Assembly (NCBI GenBank): GCA_911728435.2
Contig: OU452202.1
Coordinates: 3,513,135-3,577,134 of the forward strand
Length of the DNA stretch: 64,000 nt
From: Apoderus coryli
Lineage: Eukaryota; Arthropoda; Insecta; Coleoptera; Attelabidae
Reading direction: 5' to 3'
Shown piece by piece: positions 32,811-44,681 of the stretch; position 1 is the first letter of the stretch; each line of letters begins with the position of its first letter. The notes under the pieces were generated by a model. It saw only the letters and a list, made by a program, of their open reading frames with translations, had not been told where the DNA came from and did not search any database. Made by a program: the position numbers and the translations under genes.

Positions 32811-35326
32811 CATAGAATAAGAAAGCTAGCTAACCAGAAGTTTGACTTGACGATTTCGGTGGGATTTAGTGTTCGTTCGCGCGATTTTGTGCGCAAGCTG
32901 TCAAATTGGGTAAAATTCCAATATGGACGAATATTAATGATTGTTTACATTCGTTTATTTCATTTTCTAAAAAGTTTTCAACGTTTTTCCATTTTTATTA
33001 GTTATTTGGTTATAAGATTTATTTAATTCTAGTTTTAAGAACAGTAGTGTAATAGTGTTTATTTAATAAGTGTTACTGAAAGCATAGATCAATAATTGTG
33101 TACATAAGTAAATCTTTGGTGAAAGACAATGCCAAATTCTTGTAGTGTTAACGGTTGTGACAACAACAGCCGCAAAACTGGAAACTTAATAAGTTATTTC
33201 AGAATTCCGAGTGATCCAATAAGGTATGTATGTACCTACACAAAAAGTTGCATGTTTTAGCTATTATGTAAATAATTTTAAAGGCAACTTCAATGGTTGG
33301 AAAACATTGGCAGGTTAGACTTGATGTCGAACGAACCGGAGAAAGTGTCTAACCGCAAAGTTTGTAGCGAACATTTTGAGAAGAAAATGTTTGCCGGTTT
33401 TGGCAACAGCAACCTGAAAAATGAAGCCATACCAACTATTTTTAAAAAGGTGGCTAGCAAACAAGGTAAATGTTTAATGAATGTTGTGTCAGTCGTATGT
33501 ACATATTTAATTAATTTATTTTAAGTGCGCGCCGATTCACCACAACCATCGACGTCAGGCATGATTTCGGATGGATCTTCTCTGGTTTTTGATGACCTGC
33601 ATTTGGAAAAAAACCCTTTAGATAGTAAGTTACTTTTAACTACAAATTCTATCTTCATGTATTAGATGAAATTCTCAATTACAGAACAACTGCAAACATC
33701 TCCAGGCATATCTGAGCAATCTCCAAGAAAAAAAGCCTTGAGACTGGAGGTGAAGAACCTTAAGAGAAAGTTTGACAGAATTTCGGAAGCATCGGAACTT
33801 TCGAACAGACCTTTCAATAAAGAAGATTTCATTGAGTTTGTTAAAACTAATTTTAAGGAAGGCTTGGCTAATTTTGTAATTATGCAGTACAATTTATCCA
33901 ACAAATCATTGCAAGGTCGGAGATATACAAGTGAGTTAAAGAAATTTGCCCTAACTGTATATTTTGTTGGACCTAAACTATATCGACACTTACAAGACAT
34001 TTTTTTTTTTGCCTTGTAAGTCAACCCTCTGGACAATAACTTCTGAATGGCATATTTTTTCTGGCTTAAATGATTTTATTTTTAAAACAATTTCACTCAA
34101 AATTAACAAAATTTAGAACCGAGTGCTAAAACCTGTATAATTTGCATAGATGAAATGTCATTAAAGACGAACTTGTTTTACAATAGAAGTAAGGATTATG
34201 TTATTGGTTTTCACCAAAATAATGGTTCTCGGAGTTACGATCCTGCTAATTCTGCTTTAGTTTTAATGGCAAGGGGAATCAGGCACAAATGGAAGCAACC
34301 TTTAGCATTTTTTTTTATCCACAATTCATGTAAAGTTGAATATTTGAAAGACATTATATTTCAAACAATAAAAAAATGTCATTTAATTGGGCTTAATGTG
34401 CGGGGTATAGTGAGTGATCAAGGATCCAACTTTTTAGCTTTCTCACAGCAAAAAAATGGGGTGTAACCAGAAAGACCGTATTTCTACGTAGACGATTTAA
34501 AAATTTATTATTTTTTCGATACTCTTAGAGGTAGTTGTCTGGAGGCCTTTAAAGCTCTGTGATACTTTTAAAACTTAACATGATTCTCGCAGTAATCATG
34601 ATTCTGAGATATGATTAAAACAAAACATCATTCTCGTAGTAATCATGATTATGTGACTAGACACTATTTACGAACGCATTGGGTAAGCACGTTTTTCTGA
34701 TACAATTCATAGGTTATATTCTATCAAAGCTATAAATAACTAGGCAATATTTATATTGTTTTGGAAATATTTTTTTTTTGAGTTTTTAACCCCTTCTACA
34801 CGGTGGAATTCAAAAAATTCATGAAACAGACCTCATATATAATATGATATGGAGAGCTAATTAAAAAACCTACTAATTGACAACACATTTGCAAAAATTT
34901 CTAAATGCTGACCAATGATAACATTCTGTTTTGTTTAAATTTTTTTTTGTACACACATTTATAGATATTTATGTAGCTATTATTATGTTTTTATTATATA
35001 TTAAAATAAACTACGTATGTTTTATACTTTGGGTTACCGACGTGTATGTACATAAGTACGAATGAGACGAAATAAATATTATTATAATAAAGTTTTTTTT
35101 AAATTAAACATATTTTTTTTATTGCGAAAGTTGCGCGAAAATATTCCGCTTATGTGAAATTGTGTACTATTTTAATTGTTAGTACAGAATTTATTGCCCG
35201 CTTGTTTGATATTGTGAACAATACTATGATGCGCACAAAATCTGCGCGAGTTTCAAAAAATCCCATACAAATCAATGCTATTTACACGAAGTCAAACTTC
35301 TGGTTAGCTAGCTTTCTTATTCTATG
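32811..35326 (+). mobile_element. P element with intact ends, internally deleted
   Basis: Ends CATAGAATAAGAAAGCTAGC and its continuation through CCAGAAGTTTGACTT are perfectly inverted at 35285-35326. TTAAAAG stands directly outside both ends (32804-32810 and 35327-35333), a 7-base match where P elements normally give 8. The element carries a broken P-type transposase (33129-34527) and, at about 34660-34860, a reversed fragment of the Helentron-like repeat seen at 30-1592. The C-terminal part of the transposase is gone. Confidence 0.88.
33129..34527 (+). pseudogene. P-element/THAP9-type transposase, broken
   Basis: Exon 1 (33129-33223) MPNSCSVNGCDNNSRKTGN and exon 2 (33284-33465) QLQWLENIG, VCSEHF make a complete THAP zinc finger (C2CH). 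Exon 3 is 33526-33624 and exon 4 starts at 33685, with a coiled-coil-like stretch KKALRLEVKNLKRKFD. The reading then passes two frameshifts, one in an eleven-T run near 34001-34011 and one near 34112, into the RNase H-like catalytic domain: ICIDEMSLKTNLFY with the first Asp and VSDQGSNF with the second. A TAA at 34464 replaces a sense codon, after which PERPYFYVDDLKIYYFFDT continues until homology stops near 34527. Such enzymes excise and insert P elements. This one is inactive. Confidence 0.88.
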
Positions 35327-35359
35327 TTAAAAGCGTGTTTGGAGGAGCTCGGTATAGTG

Positions 35360-36995
35360 CACAGAAATCTTATATTATATATATATATATATACTCTAGA
35401 ATGATAATCCCGTAGTACAAAAATGTAACCAAAAGTGTAGAGCTGTCCATAATGCGCATGATCACCAGTAACTTATTTTTCAACAGGACCGGCTTTGATT
35501 AAATGTAATATTACTGTTATGTTATAGGTATATTTAAAATTAAATTTTACCATTTGGTAACATTCAAATAAAAAAATGGAATAAAGGAATTTAAGAAATA
35601 AAAGATTACATTAAATATCTAAATACTTTATTGTCTAACAGGTACAACCCAATAATAATAAATCTAAGCAGAAACGAGAAATAAGTAAAAATTCTAATAC
35701 TGGAAAATATCTTAAGGACTTGAGCATTCTAATTATTTATTTTATTATTATATAATATTTGTTTGTTTATACAACCACCTTAGGCGTCTTACCTCTCTAC
35801 AGCCTTCAAAGAAGGGGTGCAAGAAACAGTGACTTATTCACAAATATTTTCCGTGTCCATGTAAACCACTTCCATATCATCCGTACTACTCGCAATAGTA
35901 TTTTGTGACAAAACATGGTTGGTAGAACTTTTATTCTCAGCAATTTCATGGAGGATTCTATAATTAAGTATATTCCAGTTTAACAACAGAATTCAAACGA
36001 ACTTTGTATACCTACACAACGTAGGAAATATATTCTTGACATACATATCATGCATTTTTGACAGACTGCTTTTAAGTAAACATTGTCTTGATATCAAACG
36101 ATTAAGAGTTTAACTTCCACTCTCATTTACATAATCTCTTCTTTTCAACAAAAGTTTGGGAACTGCATCGGGTACGAGGGTGATCCTCTTGCCGTCTTCT
36201 CTACAAATGATATCTTCTACAGCGAAATGCTTACTGCATATGGCATTCCCATCACATACATTTTCTGTACTAGGATCCCAATGCCCGCATCCAAACATCA
36301 TGTCTTTTTTTGTCAAGCTAAAAATGAGTATCATGTCAATGGTATCATATTGACTCAAACTGAGACTGTTAGAAACCCGAAACAATAACTTACTGAAAAT
36401 ATTTAATACCAGGAATGAGACCTTCATTTTTACACCACAACACTATACACCTCATTGTTTGTTAAATAAACGAACTAAAACCAAAATAACAAATATTAAA
36501 AACAATTTTAATCACAAATAGGTATATCTATCAACAATTAAAATATACCACGAATAAAACCATAACTCAATTATAAAACCTATCTGAATTGTTGTGAAGC
36601 GGACTCTGACAGATATTCCCACTACGAGAAACGTCATTTGCGAAAACAGACGCTGTTGCGAAATCTCCTAAATTTAATAAGATTTGGAAAAAAATGTTTC
36701 GTTCATATTGCTGAAAACTAAACAGTATGCAATTTTACCGATAACATTTAATTATTTGATTTTGTCAAGCAGTTTCGTATGACGCAACATATGGATTTAT
36801 TTATAAAACAGATATGTCGCATAAATTCTGTAAGGCGAACGACAAAATAGTTTTAAATATGGCAGCTCTGTACTGAAAATAAGTTACTGAGGAGCATGCG
36901 TAGTTCGTGAAAACTCTGCATACCCGTTACACTTTTTGGTATTCGGCTGGATTTGATTAGCATTCTAGAGTACATATATAAATAAGATTTCTATG
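35360..36995 (-). mobile_element. P-like THAP element, copy 1
   Basis: Inverted ends CACAGAAATCTTAT and (reverse complement of the right end) CATAGAAATCTTAT, each followed by a TATATA run and ACTCTAGAATG. It is an inverted copy of 44682-46368 with few differences. It carries three exon-like segments, read on the minus strand. The flanks do not show the 8-bp duplication seen at copy 2, so one side has probably been rearranged; the right side joins the repeated units at 36996. Confidence 0.82.
35793..36455 (-). CDS. THAP-domain reading frame inside P-like element, copy 1
   Basis: Exon 1 (36455-36394) MRCIVLWCKNEGLIPGIKYF, donor GTAAGT. Exon 2 (36317 down to 36110) follows acceptor TTTTTAG, joins in phase and gives DMMFGCGHWDPSTEN and ICSKHFAVEDI: together a full THAP pattern (C...C...W...C..HF). 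It then runs KLLLKRRDYVNESGS to a stop. A third exon-like frame (35957-35793) gives ILHEIAENKSSTNHVLSQN and ends AG/GTAAGA. No transposase catalytic domain follows, so the element would need one from elsewhere. The product could be a THAP DNA-binding fragment that recognises element ends, which is an inference. Confidence 0.65.
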
Positions 36996-38586
36996 GATCG
37001 GTAAACTACTTACTGTTTGAGATGCTTATACTATTTTTTTGTACGATCGAAATAGCTGAAATTGCAATTTTATTATTTTCAATTAAATACAAATTCAGGT
37101 TAGCTGAATACCCTCTACAAAGTTGCAGTTGAACGTTGCCATGGAACTAATTGTTATGATTGTTATCGTATTTTTTATGTCATGTATTTGTCAGAACTTA
37201 TTTAAATAAGTATTATTATTGAAAATGAGTGACTTTGAATGTGAATCTCTTGATGAAGCATGGAATGTTGGAATAGCCACTATAATTCCAGAGAACGGTA
37301 TAAAATACTTATAAAAGTTCATACCTAATGCCGTTTAATATACAATTTTAAAAATCAAAATAATGACGTCAGCATAAATGCACAATGACATACTGTTGTG
37401 AATTTACTTACCGTTCTCTGAACGGTAAGTGAATTACTTACCGTCGTGTTTGGGTTGTCAGCCAGTAAATGTCACTTACTGTCATAAAGACAGACACGGT
37501 AAACAATCAAAAAAGGTCGGTCGTACAAAATAGTATATTAAGTATTGAGAACAGTAAGTGTAGTTTACCGATCGACGATAATGTTTGGCGACTGAGCGAA
37601 GCGAAGTCGCCAAAATTGGAGGAGATCGGTAAACTACTTACTGTTTGAGATGCTTATACTATTTTTTGTACGATCGAAATAGCTGAAATTGCTATTTTAT
37701 TATTTTTCATAATTAATATTTTCAATTAAATACAAATTCAGGTTAGCTGAATACCCTCTACAAAGTTGCAGTTGAACGTTGTCATGGAACTAATTGTTAT
37801 TGTTATGATTGTTATCGTATTTTTTATGTCATGTATTTGTCAAAACTTATTTAAATAAGTATTATTATTGAAAATGAGTGACTTTGAATGTGAATCTCTT
37901 GATGAAGCATGGAATGTTGGAATAGCCGCTATAATTCCAGAGAACGGTATGAAAATGCTTATAAAAGTTCATATCTAATGCCGTTCAATATACAATTTAA
38001 AAATCAAAATAATGACGTCAGCATAAATGCGCAATGATATACCGTCATGAATTTACTTACCGTTCTCTGAACGGTAAGTGAATTACTTACCGTCGTGTTT
38101 GGGTTGTCAGCCAGTAAATGTCACTTACTGTCATAAAGACAGACACGGTAAACAATCAAAAAAGGTCGGTCGTACAAAAAGTATTATTATTGCAAATGAG
38201 TGACTTTGAATGTGAATAAGGGATTCACATTTTTAAGATTGTATATTAAACGGCATTAGGTATGAACTTTTATAAGTATTTTCATACCTTTCTCTGGAAT
38301 TACAGCGGCTATTCCAACATTCCATGCTTCATCCCCTTGATGAAGCATGGAATGTTGGAATAGCCGCTGTCATTCCAGAGAACGGTATGAAAATACTTAT
38401 AAAAGTTCATACCTAATGCCGTTTAATATACAATCTTAAAAATCAAAATAATGACGTCAGCATAAATGGACAATGACATACCGTTGTGAATTTACTTACC
38501 GTTGTGTTTGGGTTGTCAGCCAGTAAATGTCACTTACTGTCATAAAGACAGACACGGTAAACAATCAAAAAGGTCGGTCGTACAAA
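36996..38586. repeat. Repeated units with GGTAAACTACTTACTG ends and a small exon-like ORF
   Basis: Two full units (about 36996-37573 and 37624-38175) and a third partial, palindromic one (38176-38586). Unit ends GATCGGTAAACTACTTACTG and ACAGTAAGTGTAGTTTACCG are roughly inverted. Between units lies GCGACTGAGCGAAGCGAAGT, which folds on itself. Each unit is rich in TTACCG/CGGTAA words, with the hairpin TTACCGTTCTCTGAACGGTAA split over 37410-37432. The third unit is a head-to-head palindrome around 38334 with arms of about 110 bases. Confidence 0.75.
37225..37302 (+). CDS. Small exon-like ORF, repeated three times
   Basis: ATG at 37225 opens MSDFECESLDEAWNVGIAT, then IIPENG, and reaches a GT splice-donor-like site. 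The same frame is at about 37875-37950 with one amino-acid change (T to A) and again, partly, at about 38194-38217 and on both arms of the palindrome near 38225-38390. The frame survives while surrounding bases vary, which suggests a first coding exon carried by the repeat. I do not recognise the family; an N-terminus of a Crypton-like recombinase is only a guess. Confidence 0.4.
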
Positions 38587-38845
38587 AACTTGTTTTATTA
38601 CCTTCACTCTTGTTACAAATGTATAAACAAATGTTCGAGGCTAAATGGGTGACATAACGTCGGCTTAAAGTGCAAATGACCTAACTCCACTTTTACCTCA
38701 AAATGAGGTTTTATGTTGGTACTGTTCGCCGCACCGACCGAAATTGCCCTAACAACGGAATGTCAAAATATCCGCCAAAAAACGACTCGAAACTGGCCTA
38801 CCTCCTACCTATTCTGTTGTGTTGGAGGAGTATTGGGAGTTTTGA

Positions 38846-38920
38846 ATGAGATGCGCTGTATTTGGTTGCAAATCGAATAATAGTATTAAAAACCTTGACA
38901 AACAAACTTCTTTTTTTTCT
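38846..38920 (+). pseudogene. THAP first-exon fragment, interrupted
   Basis: ATG at 38846 gives MRCAVFGCKSNNS, then KNLDKQTSFF, the first half of a THAP zinc finger. Coding similarity stops exactly where the foldback element begins (GCTGCGCAGTCAGACG at 38921). The second half of the domain is not seen beyond that element. Confidence 0.65.
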
Positions 38921-39738
38921 AGGCTGCGCAGTCAGACGAGTTTTGGGGAGTTCAGATTGTATTCGAAGTGTGGTGTTGCCAGGTTTAAAACACACATATT
39001 ATGTTGAAACAGTTAAATATTTGGCGCGTAATTTTTGACCGTTAAATGTAAATGCTACTCTAGGTTATACACCTATTTGTTATATTTATGTGGATTAGTT
39101 CGATAGCAGTCATCGTTAGGTAATCATTGCAGGAGGTTAAATGTAAAATGCTGAGTATGGAAGGTTAGGTAGCAGGCAGGGATGTGTTGTAAGGGTGTAA
39201 TAGTGATGATCAGGAAGAGTTAGTAAAGGAGGGTGAGTATAGAAAGCAGGATTGAGATGAAATGTAGTAGGCACGTAGTTGTTATATTAGTTCGATAGCA
39301 GTCATTATTAGGACAACACATCCCTGCCTGCTACCTAACCTTCCATACTCAGCATTTTACCCTCAGCCTCCTGCAATATTTGTGTGGATTAGTTCGATAG
39401 CATGATGCTATCGAACTAATATAACAACTACGTGCCTACTACATTTCATCTCAATCCTGCTTTCTATACTCACCCTCCTTTACTAACTCTTCCTGATCAT
39501 CACTATTACACCCTTACAACACATCCCTGCCTGCTACCTAACCTTCCATACTCAGCATTTTACCCCCAGCAATGATATAATAATTACATCCACTGTATAA
39601 ATTTATAATATCATAAAATTGTATTATTCATTATATCAGTCGATATAGTGAATAGATACCAACCTCGCAACATCGTTAGAGTAGTGACACTTTTTCGCAT
39701 AAAATTCGTCTGACTGCGCAGCGGCGCGGTCAGACCAT
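38921..39738. mobile_element. Foldback element, copy A
   Basis: The right end GAATTTTATGC...-type inverted sequence (AAAATTCGTCTGACTGCGCA, then GCGGCGCGGTCAGACCAT) matches the left end in inversion, though the left end has lost about 15 outer bases. Inside, 39149-39296 and 39412-39561 are inverted copies of about 148 bases with a third partial copy between them (39312-39375). The whole is the reverse complement of copy B at 54394-55189. The ends themselves contain GTCTGAC...GTCAGAC, so each can fold alone. No gene. Confidence 0.75.
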
Positions 39739-40188
39739 AATTTAGTACAACTATACTGCATGTTTACCGACAATTTATTGCGTTTCTATTGGTTGTGTTG
39801 CCAGCGGTCGACGGAAAAAGATAAACTTGAATTATGTTGAACGGCGCGGCGGGCGACGCAAACGGTAACGGAAAACGGCAGCGCAGAACGCAAACGGAAA
39901 GTTTATAAATCACCAGTTTATGGTTGAAACAGAAAGAGAAAAATTATTAAAAACGTTTCATAAGTAGATACAGTGAAGTAATACGTTATGGTTATTTTCC
40001 TTTTCTCCTTCATTTGGGTAGTCGCATTACACGCTTAGCGACGGTAACATTACTGACGGTTGGAATGCACTTATTATAAATAAAAATATTATTAAAGCAT
40101 ACAATAAGTCTATTCTTTTCTTTTTAGTGCCACAAGTTGACTCATTTGAAATTCAGCAGTCTATATGCAAGAATTCCCCTTTTAAATT
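39739..40188. other. Short GC-richer stretch, unassigned
   Basis: Contains a locally GC-rich block near 39838-39900 (GGCGCGGCGGGCGACGC) unlike the AT-rich surroundings. It could be a promoter-like remnant. No coding frame recognised. Confidence 0.4.
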
Positions 40189-40443
40189 ATGCTCTATAAG
40201 CTGAAACATCTCGTCGATGAGGCTACTAAGCTGAAATTGATTAAAGCTCTAATTTACCCACAACTTGATTATTGTTCTTCTGTTTATTTTTTGTTCGAGT
40301 ACAATAGGTTGAAGTTGCAGAACTCATGTATTCGGTTTGTGTGCACAGTTCCTTTTGCGGCACATGTCACTCCTTTTTATGAGAGATTGGGGGTACCCAA
40401 GTTGGATGCCAGATTCTTCATTATTAATTGTTGTCTACAATAA
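40189..40443 (+). pseudogene. LINE reverse transcriptase C-terminal fragment
   Basis: The 84-residue frame LIKALIYPQLDYCSSVYFLF, LQNSCIRFVCTVP, FYERLGVPKLDARF matches the thumb/connection region downstream of LINE reverse transcriptase (the LDYC...LQN..IRF pattern). The catalytic part upstream is absent and no 3' tail is obvious. Confidence 0.7.
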
Positions 40444-40533
40444 ATCCTTATACTAATGGAGCAATATAAGTGTAGTCCGTCCGGGGTTCGAACCAACTAG
40501 GCACCTGCGCGACCTGCTCCTGATCTAGCGTGC

Positions 40534-40750
40534 AAGCACTTTCTCATTGTTACTTTTTGAGGAGAATAAGATAGCGTTTACCAATTTTCACTACGACGTT
40601 TCGTTTTTGAAAAATCAACAACTTTAAATACGGCCCTGGATTTTTTATTGTTAAATTTAAAGCCATTTTCAAATCAAAAATAGCTGGTATATCACACGTA
40701 ATGGTGTAAACAAGTTTTCAGTATTTTTAGCTGTTATCTAAACTTCGTCA
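40534..40750 (+). repeat. Left arm of a long inverted repeat pair (partner 49695-49915)
   Basis: Starting AAGCACTTTCTCATTGTTAC, about 215 bases match the reverse complement of 49695-49915, with scattered differences. Similarity begins abruptly at 40534 on one side and 49915 on the other. The two may be the ends of one 9.4-kb element or two copies of a smaller one. Confidence 0.7.
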
Positions 40751-43268
40751 AGAACAATCGCCATAGTTTGGCCCTTAACTGACTGAATTCAGAGTAGTAG
40801 GCTTAGCAAAAACATTCTTTCGTCGTTTCTCACAATTATTTACCAATTTATGTATCTCTCAGTCCAACATTTTATTTTGTACGCGGTGTTTTAAATTTAG
40901 TAGAAATTTTTGTACTTTTTGAAGTTATTAAAAAAACGACTTTCTGAGATGCGTGTTTTACGCAAAATAAGTTCCAAACTTTGGCGATTTTTCTTGAATA
41001 AGTTTGTAACGCAACTATCAACGAATTGTGCTTGGGCGTCACACCGTCACGAAGTAGCTCAGTCCTCGTGAGTATTCCCGGAATCCAAGCACATTCGGAA
41101 TCAAGGGTAGAACAGGAGTAAAATGAGCGCTAATCAATTTTTTTCTTCTTCAGAAAAATGGACAAAAAGAAAGAGCTGAGTTCGAACTCAAATTTGATCC
41201 ACCAAAAACAAATCACAAAAAAAAATACTCCTTTTGCTCTACGAATTTATTGAATAAGAAATAAATTACTTCAGATCACTCACTAATATAAGTAATGACA
41301 ACGAAATTAAACACCAAGTTTTCGAAAAACAAATTAACAAATTTATTAAAAATATATAGTTAAAATTATAAAATTCCCAATTTTGTAGATTATAATGAAA
41401 AATTCAATTAGAATGTAATTTCACAAGTGTAATAAAAATCAGAGACAGTTTAATACTATCTAGCAAATAAATTAGACAAATTGATTGAATTAATATTTAA
41501 AAGATAGTTTCACAGATATTATTTAGATGGATCAAAAAGCGAACCATAAAATGTTTACATTTTTTAGTTTATAATGATTACATTAGATTATCAAACTCAT
41601 AATCGAAGGCACTAAGATATTTAATGATGCAACTTTCATACCCCTTACAGCTTGTATGTCTTCGCTTACAATGTCGTCCAAATCAATTTCAATGACATAT
41701 ATACTGATTCTGAATCGCAATTTCTAGAGCAACTCGCTCTTCACTCGTTTCCAGATCCTTTACTGGTAATAACGTTCTGAGGTTTATCAGCAGTCGTTTC
41801 ATTCATTCATTGGCGACACCGCGATACATGAAATGTTACACAAGGGTACTACTATATGATCAACACATCCAAGTGACCCGTCGAGTTCTAGAGTTTGTAT
41901 TCTCTTATCAAAATGCACAATTATTTTATAATAAAGAAATATGATGTTTTAACTCGTCTTACAATCAATTAGAGATTTTGACTTTAATATTTAAGATTTT
42001 ACAATGAATGTAACTTATGTTATTACATAATCAATAAAAAATTACTGAATATATAAGACAAAGAGAATTTATGATTGATATCTGTTTAGAAACTTAAAAT
42101 TCAAAAATAGAATTACAAATAATTAAACTATTCGAATACTGTTTGGTATTCCAACAAAGAGCACAACTCGACTGCTTTATCAAATTTATTCATTAAACTT
42201 CAGAAACGAAGTGGACCTGTCATTCGCTAAACGCAGTGAAAGAGAAAGTCTTTATCATGCATAACTAATATGAAAGTAAAAACGACAGACACACTTCATG
42301 TTCTTCCGCTTTGCTGAGAGGAAATTTAAATCATTAAAATAATAAAAAACACATCAAAATCTTGCAAGTTGTTCAGAATGATAAGTAAATCTAGAGCGTC
42401 ACTCGTTGCTAGAAATACACAACATTTGAATGTCCAAAATTCAATACAATGTTTCCAAAGAGGAATAATCAATGAACAGAATGAAGACAGAACACACAAT
42501 ACTGATGACTTTTGCAAACTTGTCACACAAGAACGCCCGAGTGTATCAAGAGGAACAATTCAAAATTGAACCTTTATATGTAACTTGCAACAAATTGACT
42601 ATCGTTCACTCTGACGTACCTGTTAATAACTCGTCTGATGCAGCAGTCACCAATCTTTGCTGAGTCCAAATCCTCTGCTTCTGTTGATCGATGTTACACC
42701 TTGTTCTACTGTCCGAACATCTGAGTTTCTTATATCAGTACAACATTACCATATCTAAAGAATATAGCACAGCAGAATCAAGTTCATAAGAGAAAATTTT
42801 ACGAAATCAAAATTCTGAAGGAATTTTGAAGTTCAAATGTTCGAATTGAATAAGAGTTATTCAATTCCACAAATATTTCAATCAAAATAAAGAAAATCAA
42901 GCCTCAGAAAATCTGAGCTATATCAAGTTGATAAATCAAAATCAACTGATTCATTAAAACATCTGTCTTCAAAGCAGATGGGTTGACCATTATTTCCAAG
43001 ATCCAGACAATTTAATCCTGTGGATCTTTCCATTGAAATAATTTTCTGAATTTATACTAGAGAGTTTTGTCTAATAAAGAAAATATAACCCCAATATTTA
43101 AGTTATTCGAAAATAAAAAGAAATATCACAACTCGTGATTTTGTTTCACAAATACTAAATTATTTCCCAGGAATAAATTTGTTTTCAAAATAAATTTGTT
43201 GTCGAATGAAATCAATCAAAGTCACTTAACTAATAGAGCCCAAATGAATGGTCACCCAGGTGAATATA
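40751..43268. other. Non-coding AT-rich stretch
   Basis: No gene found. A weak tRNA-like A-box string (GTAGCTCAGTCCTCG, near 41056) is present but does not complete a tRNA. The opposed open frames near 42326-42663 look accidental. Confidence 0.4.
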
Positions 43269-44523
43269 ATATACAGGGTTATTCACGGTTTATGGCGCGG
43301 AATATTGTGGCGAAACTAAGTGACTTTCAATAAGTTTCATTTTGTTGGACGTATAGGCATCTACTATGGCTACTTTTTAAAATTGGTTTCATATTATACA
43401 GGGTGTCCCAAATAACCTAAAAGTATCAAAGTTGTTTTTTAAATGGAATGCCCTGTATATTATTACAGTTTTACATCCTCTTATTAAATTAAGTGTCTGT
43501 TTCATTAAGGTTTATAATACCTAAACCTTAAGATTGTTTAAATAAATTGAATTTTCTCAAAATCTAGCCTAATTTTCATCTTTCAAATACTTAGTCATGT
43601 TGACGAAATTAATTCTAAAGTGTAATAATACATCATATTTGGTATTCCAACGGCAATAAACTTGCAATCTTATACAGGGTGTCCAAAAATGAAAACTACT
43701 TAAATAAGAACTTTAAGTTGCTATAACTTCATTAATTTAAATGGAAAGTCATATTTCTGAACTTACCTAGCAATGTACTTACTAATTACCTGTCGAATGG
43801 TATTATTACTATAGCTAAGTCTGCGCGTTTTGGCAGAAAAAGCCAAATAATTGTTTTGTACACCATTTGGTGTTTTTTAAATACATGTTTTAACGTTTCT
43901 AGTAGCCTATGGAATCAGAAATGTCAAATGATCTACAATTATAAAAGTCATTATGAATTATTCTTAATTATACATAAACAGCATTGATGATAATAAAAAG
44001 CACAGATGAATTTCTACCAAAATATTCATAACATGTGTTAGAAATGTTGACCGGTCATTTTTAAAACACTTCGATATTCTTTTTTGAAAACTGCTGGTCT
44101 TGGATGATTTTGAATGGGAAACCTTTGAGCATAAACTCGAGAAGCCAATAAAGAATTTTGATGGCATTCTCCATAGATCAATATATCAATACGTTCTTCT
44201 TTTGACTAAATAATCTTCATTTTAACAAAGCAACACCAAAACTAACAATTGTAAATCAATAACATTTAATAAAGCATGAACAGCAAATTAAATTAATAAA
44301 TAATTATAGGCCGAAGCACTTCAATTATACCAATAAAGTACATTTTATTATTATTATTTAATAATAATAATGGAATGAATAATGTCAAATATATTATTTA
44401 ACCACTTTAATTTTAAAAAGTAGCCATAGTTGATGCCTACACGTCCAATAAATGAAACTTATTGAAAGTCACTTAGTTTCGCCAAAATATTCCGCGCCAT
44501 AAACCGTGAATAACCCTGTATAT
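43269..44523. mobile_element. TIR element with ACAGGGTTATTCACGG ends
   Basis: The outer ends ATATACAGGGTTATTCACGG are inverted over about 115 bases (43269-43385 and 44408-44523) with few mismatches. The interior holds two more ACAGGGTGTCC words (about 43400 and 43675) but no transposase. The AT dinucleotides at the ends make it hard to fix a target duplication; TA is possible. Confidence 0.75.
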
Positions 44524-44681
44524 GCATAAAATCGATACCAAAAAATTATATTTTAACACAAAGTTTGAACTTCTATCAAAATTAATAAACCCCAGATATG
44601 GCGGAGATACCATAATTCAATTACGGAAAGAGAATATGAGCGATTAACACTCTGATCATATACAAAACTGTGTATTCTAAA

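Noticed and set aside
40460..40520. GGGGTTCGAACC string resembling a tRNA B box
   Set aside because: No A box at the right distance and no acceptor or anticodon stem could be drawn on either strand.
41050..41120. GTAGCTCAGTCCTCG string resembling a tRNA or SINE A box
   Set aside because: The expected B box is too diverged (ATTCGGAATC), and no cloverleaf or SINE tail follows.
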